From Nocardia australiensis (lineage in GTDB: Bacteria; Actinomycetota; Actinomycetes; Mycobacteriales; Mycobacteriaceae), in the NCBI RefSeq assembly GCF_020733705.1, contig NZ_JAJFZM010000004.1, positions 243,932 through 307,931 of the forward strand: DNA of 64,000 nucleotides, read 5' to 3'. Positions 58,346 through 64,000 of this stretch are shown in pieces; within the stretch, counting starts at the first letter, position 1; every line of letters starts with the position of its first letter. Under the pieces are notes generated by a model. It searched no databases and had not been told where the DNA came from. It was given only the letters and a program-made list of their open reading frames with translations. The translations under genes were made by a program, and so were the position numbers.

Positions 58346-60121
58346 TCAGCGCTGATAGCGGCGCGACGTGTACACCCGAGTGCCGTGGTCGGTGTCGATC
58401 GAAGCGGTGGTAGAAGCGCCGATGATGAGCAGCGTGCGCATGTCGACCTCGGCTGGGTCCAGTTCGGACAATGCGACAACGCGGACGGATTCGGTGGGGC
58501 CGCCGACATCGCGGCCGAGCACCACCGGGGTATCGGGTTTGCGGTGCTCGAGCAGTAGATCCCGCATTGCCGCGACCTGCCAGGTGCGTTGAGAGGAAGC
58601 CGGGTTGTAGATAGCGATTGCCATATCGGCGGCGGCTACTGCCGAGAGTCGTTGTGCGACAACTTCCCACGGCTTGAGCCGGTCCGACAACGAGATCATG
58701 GCGTAGTCGTGGCCGAGCGGCGCGCCGACGCGGCTGGCGACGGCATTGGCCGCGGTCACCCCGGGCAGTACCCGTACCGGCACACCATCCCACTGCGGAT
58801 CAGCGGATTCCTCGACGACCGCCGCGGCCATGGCGAACACGCCGGGATCACCCGAGGAAACAACCGCGACCCGCGCTCCCTGTTTGGCCAAATCCAGTGC
58901 CATGGCGGCACGTTCGGATTCGACGCGATTGTCGCTGGGGTGCCTGCGCTGCCCCGGGCGTAGCGGCACCCGATTGATGTAGGTGGTGTAGCCGACGAGA
59001 TCCGTCGCCTCCGACAGCGCTTGCCGCACCTCCGGCGTGGTCCAGTCCGCCGAACCGGGGCCGAGGCCGATCACGACGACCTCACCCGCCTGGCCGTGCA
59101 CGGTGTTGGGGCTGCCGGCCATTGCCGATTGTCCGGCGCCGGACTGTTGTGTTGTCCCGGACCGATCGGAGTTCGCCGAGTATGTGGCCGATAACGGGCC
59201 AGCCGATGCGCCGTCGGTGGGTTCCGAAGTCGTTGCATGCCAAGGCGGTTCGGTGCTCGCAAGGTTGTCGGCACCGGTGGGGGATTCGGAGGTCGCGGGG
59301 TTGTCGGCGCTTGCGGGGCCATGGACGTTCACAGGGATGTCGGCCTGCTGTTGCGCCTGCGCACGGTTGGCATGGCGCAGTGGGGTTGTCGGGCGGGGGC
59401 CCGGTACGAGGGTGATGGCGAAGTAGGGGACCTCGGCGTCGTCGACGTCGTCGGCGTCCAGCACGCGCTCGCGGTTCGAGCTGGCGCGCTCGATGTAGTA
59501 GGCGTCGTCTAGTCGGCCGGAGTCCGAGAGTGCCTGGCGCACACCGGGATAGGTGCGGCCGAGTTTCATGATGGCGGCGGCATCGGTGTCGCGCAGGCGG
59601 CGGGTGAGCTCATCGGTGGGCATGGTGCCCGGCAGGACGGTGAGGACCTGCTCGCCCTCGACCAGCGGGGTGCCGAGTGCGGCCGAGGCAGCGCTGACGG
59701 AGGTGATGCCGGGAATGATTTCGGTGTCGAAGCGGTCGACGAGCCGACGGTGCATGTGCATGTAGGAGCTGTAGAACAATGGGTCGCCCGCTGCGAGTAG
59801 TGCGACGGATCGGCCCGCGGCGAGGTGCACGGCCAACCGCTGTGCGGCCTGCTCGTAGAACTCGTCGATAGCGCCCTGATAGCCGCCGGGATGTTCGGTC
59901 GTCTCGGTGGTGACCGGGTAGACGAGGTGTTCCTCGAGCTGTCCGGCGCGCAGGTAGGGGGCGGCGATCGCGCGCGAGATGCTGCGTCCGTGCTGTGCGC
60001 TATGGAAGGCGATCACATCGGCCGCGCCGATGATCCGCGCAGCCTTCACCGTCACCAATTCTGGGTCGCCGGGGCCGAGCCCGATGCCCCACAGTTTGCC
60101 GTGGCCCGTGCTCTCGGTCAT
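58346..60121 (-). CDS. cobIJ: Bifunctional precorrin-2 C20- and precorrin-3B C17-methyltransferase
   Basis: A 591-residue fusion of two tetrapyrrole methylases. CobI covers residues about 8-240 (LWGIGLGPGDPELVTVKAARII, LLAAGDPLFYSSYMHMHRRL, VLPGTMPTDEL); CobJ covers about 347-591 (VVVIGLGPGSADWTTPEVRQAL, VAVVSSGDPGVFAMAAAV, LSDRLKPWEVV, IYNPASSQRTWQVAAMRDLL). The join is a roughly 105-residue Ser/Thr/Pro/Asn-rich, probably disordered linker (241-346), much longer than in mycobacterial CobIJ. ATG 60121 overlaps the cobH stop (ATGA). CobI acts before and CobJ after CobG in the aerobic pathway. Confidence 0.95.
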   Translation of the reverse strand: MTESTGHGKLWGIGLGPGDPELVTVKAARIIGAADVIAFHSAQHGRSISRAIAAPYLRAGQLEEHLVYPVTTETTEHPGGYQGAIDEFYEQAAQRLAVHLAAGRSVALLAAGDPLFYSSYMHMHRRLVDRFDTEIIPGITSVSAASAALGTPLVEGEQVLTVLPGTMPTDELTRRLRDTDAAAIMKLGRTYPGVRQALSDSGRLDDAYYIERASSNRERVLDADDVDDAEVPYFAITLVPGPRPTTPLRHANRAQAQQQADIPVNVHGPASADNPATSESPTGADNLASTEPPWHATTSEPTDGASAGPLSATYSANSDRSGTTQQSGAGQSAMAGSPNTVHGQAGEVVVIGLGPGSADWTTPEVRQALSEATDLVGYTTYINRVPLRPGQRRHPSDNRVESERAAMALDLAKQGARVAVVSSGDPGVFAMAAAVVEESADPQWDGVPVRVLPGVTAANAVASRVGAPLGHDYAMISLSDRLKPWEVVAQRLSAVAAADMAIAIYNPASSQRTWQVAAMRDLLLEHRKPDTPVVLGRDVGGPTESVRVVALSELDPAEVDMRTLLIIGASTTASIDTDHGTRVYTSRRYQR

Positions 60122-60753
60122 TCCTGTTCGCTCGCAATCGCATTCAGTGCCGACGCGGTAATGGCGCTACCGCCACGCCTGCCGCGTACGGTCAGGTACT
60201 CGATGCCGTCGAAGTCGATCAGCGCGTCCTTGGATTCGGCGGCACCGATGAATCCGACCGGGATACCGAGGATGGCCGCCGGCCGCGGCGCACCCGCCTC
60301 GAGCATGTCCAGCAGATGGAACAGCGCGGTGGGCGCGTTACCGATCGCGACAACCGCACCATCGAGCCGGTCGCGCCACAGCTCCAGCGCGGCGGCCGAG
60401 CGAGTATTGTCCAGCGCTGCGGCAAGTTCCGGTACACGCGGATCGGCGAGCGTGCAGATCACGGCATTGTCGGCGGGCAGCCGCTTGCGCGTCACCCCCG
60501 AGGCGACCATATTCGCGTCGCACAGAATAGGTGCGCCCGCCCGCAGCGCGGCCCGCGCCGCGGCCACCACACCGGTCGAAAAGGCCACGTCCCGCGCGAG
60601 ATCCACCTGCCCGCAACCGTGGATCATCCGGACGACCACCTGCGCCACATCCGGCGGAAACCGGTCCAGCTCCGCCTCCGCGCGAATCGTTGCGAAAGAA
60701 CGCCGATAGATCTCGGCCCCATCGGTGAGGTAGCTGGAACGCAAGTCGGACAT
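60118..60753 (-). CDS. cobH: Precorrin-8X methylmutase
   Basis: A 211-residue CobH. It moves the C11 methyl to C12, making hydrogenobyrinate. The substrate histidine is in VVVRMIHGCGQVDLARDVAFS; further conserved parts are GAPILCDANMVASGV, GNAPTALFHLLDMLEAG and GIPVGFIGAAESKDAL. It is coupled to cobIJ by ATGA. The lrp gene lies 58 bp upstream on the same strand but belongs to a different unit. Confidence 0.95.
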   Translation of the reverse strand: MSDLRSSYLTDGAEIYRRSFATIRAEAELDRFPPDVAQVVVRMIHGCGQVDLARDVAFSTGVVAAARAALRAGAPILCDANMVASGVTRKRLPADNAVICTLADPRVPELAAALDNTRSAAALELWRDRLDGAVVAIGNAPTALFHLLDMLEAGAPRPAAILGIPVGFIGAAESKDALIDFDGIEYLTVRGRRGGSAITASALNAIASEQE

Positions 60754-60811
60754 GGCGATCAGCCTAGTTGGACGTATCGGGAGTCGATCGGTCGGCCGAC
60801 CGCGCTCGGCG

Positions 60812-61255
60812 TCAGGTCCTCGGACGCTCCAGAATTCGCGACATCACGATCGAGCTACGGGTGCGGCCGACGCGGCTGTTCTCCCGAATCCGCTCGACGG
60901 TCGACTCGATCTCGGCCATATCGGTCGCCATCACATGCACCAGCGCGTCGGCCTCGCCCGCGATCGTCCAGACACCCACCACCTGCGGAATCGGCTCCAA
61001 GCTGCGGCGCAACTCGGACGGCGTGATGTTGTCGCGGTAATAGACCTCGACATACGCCTCGGTGGTCCAGCCGAGTGCGGCCGGGTTCACCAGGGCGGTG
61101 AAGCCGGTGATCTGTTTGCTGGCGACCATTTTGTCGACTCGGCGTTTGACGGCGGGCGCCGAGAGGCCGATCTTCGCGCCGATCTCCTGAAACGAGGCGC
61201 GCGCCTGCCGCAGCAAATGGGCGAGAATGCGCCGGTCGATGTCGTCCACAACCAC
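60812..61255 (-). CDS. Lrp/AsnC-family regulator
   Basis: A 147-residue Lrp-type protein from GTG 61255: VDDIDRRILAHLLRQARASFQEIGAKIGLSAPAVKRRVDKMV is the HTH, and LGWTTEAYVEVYYRDNITPSEL to VVGVWTIAGEADALVHVMATDMAEIE is the RAM ligand domain. The frame is open to 61315, but the start there would lie inside the nested palindrome, so 61255 is preferred. It is divergent from the DDAH-like gene, as in mycobacteria, where the Lrp homologue is next to arginine-degradation genes. It probably senses an amino acid related to arginine. Confidence 0.88.
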   Translation of the reverse strand: MVVDDIDRRILAHLLRQARASFQEIGAKIGLSAPAVKRRVDKMVASKQITGFTALVNPAALGWTTEAYVEVYYRDNITPSELRRSLEPIPQVVGVWTIAGEADALVHVMATDMAEIESTVERIRENSRVGRTRSSIVMSRILERPRT

Positions 61256-61273
61256 ATCCGTTCTCAGTTGACG

Positions 61274-61317
61274 CAATGATTCGCCACAGTTCAGGCGAAC
61301 TGTGCAATGAATCATTG
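61274..61317. promoter_or_regulatory. Nested palindromes in the lrp/DDAH divergent promoter
   Basis: The inner repeat CACAGTTC (61285-61292) and GAACTGTG (61297-61304) is perfect with a 4-bp gap. An outer repeat CAATGATT (61274-61281) and AATCATTG (61310-61317) is centred within one base of it. It fits binding of an Lrp-type oligomer to control both genes. Confidence 0.55.
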
Positions 61318-61387
61318 TTTCCGACGCAATAGTAGGCGAATTACCGTCGAATCAGCCGAACGATTCGCGCCGACACCGGGAGATACG

Positions 61388-62263
61388 TTGACCTCCTCAG
61401 CCGCCCGCCAGCCCGGGCCAGCCGCCGCGCGGCAGCCCGCACCACGACATTTCGTCATGTGCCGTCCGGACCATTTCGAAGTCTGCTATTCGATCAATCC
61501 GTGGATGAACCCGGCCGAACCGGTAGATCGCGCGCTGGCCCTCTCTCAATGGGAGACCCTGCGTTCGACCTTCGAGAAATACGGACACCACGTCGATCTC
61601 GTTCCCGGCGAGCCGGGCCTGCCCGATATGGTGTTCGCCGCGAATAGTGGTCTCGTGGTGGGGGATCGGGCACTATCGGCACGCTTCACCCATCCCGAAC
61701 GCGCGGCCGAGGGGCCCGCCTATCACCAGTGGTTCACGCAGCGAGAGCGGTTCGAACTGGCCTGCGCGCAGGAAATCAATGAGGGCGAGGGCGATTTCCT
61801 GCTCGTCGGCGAGCATATTCTCGCGGCCACGGGATTCCGTAGTTCGCTCGCGGCGCATCGAGAAGTCGCGCGCTTCTTCGACTTGCCGGTGGTGTCTCTG
61901 GAACTGGTCGATCCGAGGTTCTATCACCTCGACACCGCGATGATGGTGCTCGACGACGCGAATATCGCCTACTTCCCGCCCGCGTTCAGCGCGGCGAGCC
62001 GGGCCATGCTGGCCGAGCTCTACCCGGATGCGATCGTGGCCACCGATGCGGACGCGGTGGTGCTCGGATTGAACGGTGTCTGCGACGGACACAACGTTTT
62101 CCTCAGCGACAAGGCCACCGACCTGATCGCGACCCTGCGGGCAAACGGCTACAACCCGGTCGGGCTCGATCTGTCCGAGCTGCTCAAGGCCGGCGGCGGC
62201 GTCAAATGCTGCACCTTGGAAATCCACGATGACCCGCGAAGCGAGCCGAGCGCGGCGGCGTGA
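61388..62263 (+). CDS. ddaH: Dimethylarginine dimethylaminohydrolase / amidinotransferase-fold hydrolase
   Basis: A 291-residue protein of the DDAH/arginine deiminase fold. PDMVFAANSGLVVG has the guanidinium-binding acids, FEGDF-like GEGDFLLVGEHILAATGFRSS, the catalytic His in FYHLDTAMMVLDD, and the nucleophile Cys in GGGVKCCTLEIH. It should turn methylated arginine or arginine into citrulline (or act on a related guanidine). TTG 61388, five bases after GGGAGA, is the start; the frame from 61307 crosses the operator. In related genomes rocD normally follows; here cobG follows on the other strand. Confidence 0.85.
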   Translation: MTSSAARQPGPAAARQPAPRHFVMCRPDHFEVCYSINPWMNPAEPVDRALALSQWETLRSTFEKYGHHVDLVPGEPGLPDMVFAANSGLVVGDRALSARFTHPERAAEGPAYHQWFTQRERFELACAQEINEGEGDFLLVGEHILAATGFRSSLAAHREVARFFDLPVVSLELVDPRFYHLDTAMMVLDDANIAYFPPAFSAASRAMLAELYPDAIVATDADAVVLGLNGVCDGHNVFLSDKATDLIATLRANGYNPVGLDLSELLKAGGGVKCCTLEIHDDPRSEPSAAA

Positions 62264-62303
62264 ACCGGCTGAGCACGCCGGCGGACCTTCCGTGTGGTGC
62301 TGT

Positions 62304-63485
62304 TCAGTCGATGCGGTAGCCGTCCGCAGTGGCGACCACCTCGGCCACCGTGCCGCGCGGCTTGCCACATCGACGGTCACAGCCGGACCAGTGCTGCCGT
62401 CCGGATACTGTCACCTCGCCGGCCGCGACCAGCGGGCTCATGGCCGCGATAGCCGTGGTCTCGGCGGGACGTACCCGGCCGGACTCGACCGCGGCGGTGA
62501 GATCGCTGCGGACATCGGTGACGGACTTCGCGCATCCGGGGCGACCCGCGCACGCGCTGACCTGCAGCCAGGGCGAATTGGCGTCGAAGATCAGTCCCAT
62601 CGGGGCGAGTACCCGGACCACCTGCTCGGCGGGCCAATCCGCCAGATCCGTGATGAGGAGACTGCGCGACGTCGTAATCAGCACGGGGCGATCGATGGCG
62701 GCGATGAATTCCGCGGTGCGCGCGGATAGCGAGCCGAGCCGGATACCCGCGCCGAGGCTGACCAGGCCGTCGTCCTGGTCGAGCCAGCCGATCGGGATGT
62801 CGTGGGACGCATCGAGTTCCAGACGTTGCGCGTCACGACCGAGCCCGAGCAGATCGGCGACGCGTTCGGCGCCACCGTCCACCTCATGCAAGCGCCACTG
62901 CCCAGAGCTCAGTTCGAGGAATCCGTGTGCGGCGGCGAGCATGACGTCGACCGCTGCTGCCGCCGACACCCGTATTCCGGTGTCGCCTCCGGCCAGTAGC
63001 ACGGCGAATTCGTCTGCGGCAGTAGCATGTACACCGATATCGCCGCCGAGAACGCTGACATCGCCCCGGCCGTCATCGAGGGTGAACAGCACGCGACCGG
63101 GCAACTGCGCCAGGCGTGCGGAAGCACGCAGACCCGTGTCGAGCGCTCGGACGAGTCCATGTACATCGGCCAAGCCGCCCATGCGGCCCGACATCGGCGA
63201 GGCGACGATATTGCGCACCCGCTCGTGAGTGTGGCTGGGCAGCAATCCGGCGGATTCCAGCCGAGCGGTCAGCGCTTGTGCGTCACCGACGCGCCGCAAT
63301 TGCACATTGCCGCGCGAGGTGAGTTCGATGTTTCCGTCGCCCAACTCCCGCGCGGCCTCGGCCAGGGCCTGTAGTTGCTGCGATGATAATTGCCCGCCGG
63401 GTAGCCGAATGCGAGCCAGCGGCCCGTCGGCGGCTTGATGCAGCCGCAGGACACCGGGGCAGGAGTCTGGAGTGGTTCGTGTCAT
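62304..63485 (-). CDS. cobG: Precorrin-3B synthase
   Basis: A 393-residue CobG, a nitrite/sulphite-reductase-like Fe-S and oxygen-using monooxygenase that hydroxylates C20 and forms the lactone of precorrin-3B. It marks the aerobic B12 route. The ferredoxin-like repeats show DGNIELTSRGNVQLR and a later LGAGIRLGSLSARTAEFI; the 4Fe-4S ligands are CAGRPGC and HWSGCDRRCGKP. ATG 63485 starts it. Its stop is 40 bp from the convergent DDAH gene. Confidence 0.94.
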   Translation of the reverse strand: MTRTTPDSCPGVLRLHQAADGPLARIRLPGGQLSSQQLQALAEAARELGDGNIELTSRGNVQLRRVGDAQALTARLESAGLLPSHTHERVRNIVASPMSGRMGGLADVHGLVRALDTGLRASARLAQLPGRVLFTLDDGRGDVSVLGGDIGVHATAADEFAVLLAGGDTGIRVSAAAAVDVMLAAAHGFLELSSGQWRLHEVDGGAERVADLLGLGRDAQRLELDASHDIPIGWLDQDDGLVSLGAGIRLGSLSARTAEFIAAIDRPVLITTSRSLLITDLADWPAEQVVRVLAPMGLIFDANSPWLQVSACAGRPGCAKSVTDVRSDLTAAVESGRVRPAETTAIAAMSPLVAAGEVTVSGRQHWSGCDRRCGKPRGTVAEVVATADGYRID

Positions 63486-63928
63486 GACCTCAACCAGCCT
63501 ACGACCCGCCGCGCGGCGCGCTCGGTGCTCACCCCCGTTGCATTCGAGTAGTCACTCAGCACACCGCCCGCGACCGGGTCGTCGGCCTCGACAATCTGGA
63601 CGTCATGCATCACGTGGATCTCCGACCCGACCGCTTGTCACCGCATACCGACGCTATTGCCGTGCACCCGAATAACGATGCGACCGAACTCCGGTCAGCA
63701 GTGATAGCGGCGAGTCCGGCGTACGTGCGCGGCACGGCGAATTCGATATGCCTCTGGTACGAGCTCAACTCGGGGTACCCCAGGCTGACCGGGCTGCCGC
63801 ACATCGCCGGAGCTGACTGTGCCCGTATCGTCGGCGATTTCCTGCTCGCAGGTGCCTACCGGATAGCCGTCGGTTGTCGCTGCGCGCCGACGCGGCGTCA
63901 GGGGTGTGGTCGGCACGCCCGCGGCTGC
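63486..63928. other. Long leader/intergenic region without a supportable gene
   Basis: About 440 bp between cobG and the riboswitch at the right edge. A 109-codon frame at 63605-63934 on the plus strand has no family likeness, no ribosome-binding site and runs into the riboswitch; I do not call it. The region must contain the divergent promoters of cobG and of the riboswitch-controlled gene to the right. Confidence 0.5.
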
Positions 63929-64000
63929 CGGTAACATCTGGTTGCTCGGCGGGCGATGAGGAAACCGGTGCAACTCCGGTGCGGTCGCGCCACTGTGAAA
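63929..64000 (+). ncRNA. Cobalamin riboswitch (5' part, cut by window end)
   Basis: The sequence GGAAACCGGTGCAACTCC followed by GGTGCGGTCGCGCCACTGTG is the conserved core of the cobalamin riboswitch (B12-element), beginning near 63929 and running out at 64000. It reads rightward, so it controls a gene outside the window, probably another cobalamin gene such as cobN or a transporter. With B12 bound, it normally shuts off expression. Confidence 0.9.

Noticed and set aside
63605..63934. 109-codon plus-strand frame before the riboswitch
   Set aside because: No family likeness, no ribosome-binding site, and it runs into the riboswitch core.
1..64000. tRNA genes, rRNA genes, CRISPR arrays, intact insertion sequences
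   Set aside because: No tRNA-like T-loop/anticodon arrangement, regularly spaced repeats or transposase frames were recognised by eye; a tool-based scan could still find a tRNA I missed.

Overview
The window looks like a chromosomal segment of a high-GC mycolic-acid actinobacterium, most likely Nocardia or a close relative. The evidence is strongly GC-biased codon use, a complete Pup-proteasome locus, several F420/deazaflavin-type enzymes, a DUF8020-type exported protein, and gene order. From the PAC2-family gene and metH through hisE/hisG, a RecB-like nuclease, trmI, an LppK-like lipoprotein, mpa, dop, pup, prcB, prcA, pafA, pafB, pafC, tatA, tatC, helY, a DUF4333 protein, a 5'-3' exonuclease, a PepE-like peptidase, a PPOX protein, an SDR and cobL/cobK, the order follows the Mycobacterium tuberculosis Rv2125-Rv2070 block as I remember it. 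That backbone is interrupted by several accessory islands.

Layout. (1) 1-2.1 kb: distal end of a type II Wadjet-like defence operon (jetA and the start of jetB, minus strand; jetC and jetD would lie outside the window). (2) 2.2-6.5 kb: an XRE-type regulator, a divergent resolvase-fold small protein, and an unusual single-chain adenylation/carrier/membrane-acyltransferase protein. (3) 6.5-14.2 kb: PAC2 protein, B12-dependent methionine synthase metH followed by a decayed copy of its own 3' end, a transmembrane Ser/Thr kinase and a HAD phosphatase. (4) 14.3-18 kb: a compact cassette of a 2OG-Fe(II) oxygenase of the HalD/ArpA type, a class I methyltransferase and a choline/carnitine-type acyltransferase, closed by a strong hairpin. 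This is the best candidate for an undescribed pathway. (5) 18-23.7 kb: hisE-hisG, RecB-like nuclease, trmI, lipoprotein, mpa.

(6) 23.7-37 kb is an accessory region between mpa and dop. It holds a TetR regulator with a GT-C glycosyltransferase, a secreted cyclophilin, and a reductive pyrimidine/hydantoin operon (beta-ureidopropionase, dihydropyrimidinase, F420 luciferase-like oxidoreductase) whose downstream ABC transporter is cut off after about 30 codons. It also holds deazaflavin-type DUF385 proteins, ArsC-like, AIM24 and NUDIX proteins, a yidC paralogue with an internal deletion, a DUF6412 protein, an AraC regulator and a DUF418 membrane protein. (7) 37-44.3 kb: dop-pup-prcB-prcA, then pafA and pafB-pafC. 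With mpa this is every core component of pupylation and proteasomal degradation plus the WYL-type PafBC DNA-damage regulator. (8) 44.3-53 kb: ketopantoate reductase-like gene, tatA, tatC, helY and housekeeping genes.

(9) 53.4-64 kb: aerobic cobalamin (corrin) synthesis. It contains cobL, cobK, fused cobIJ, cobH and cobG, a divergent Lrp/DDAH pair, a PadR regulator with a palindromic operator, a small graveyard of gene fragments, and at the right edge the 5' part of a cobalamin riboswitch reading rightward. Locally made B12 would serve MetH. cobM is missing from its usual place between cobL and cobK, where a DUF8020 gene sits instead. I see no tRNA, rRNA, CRISPR array or intact insertion sequence.
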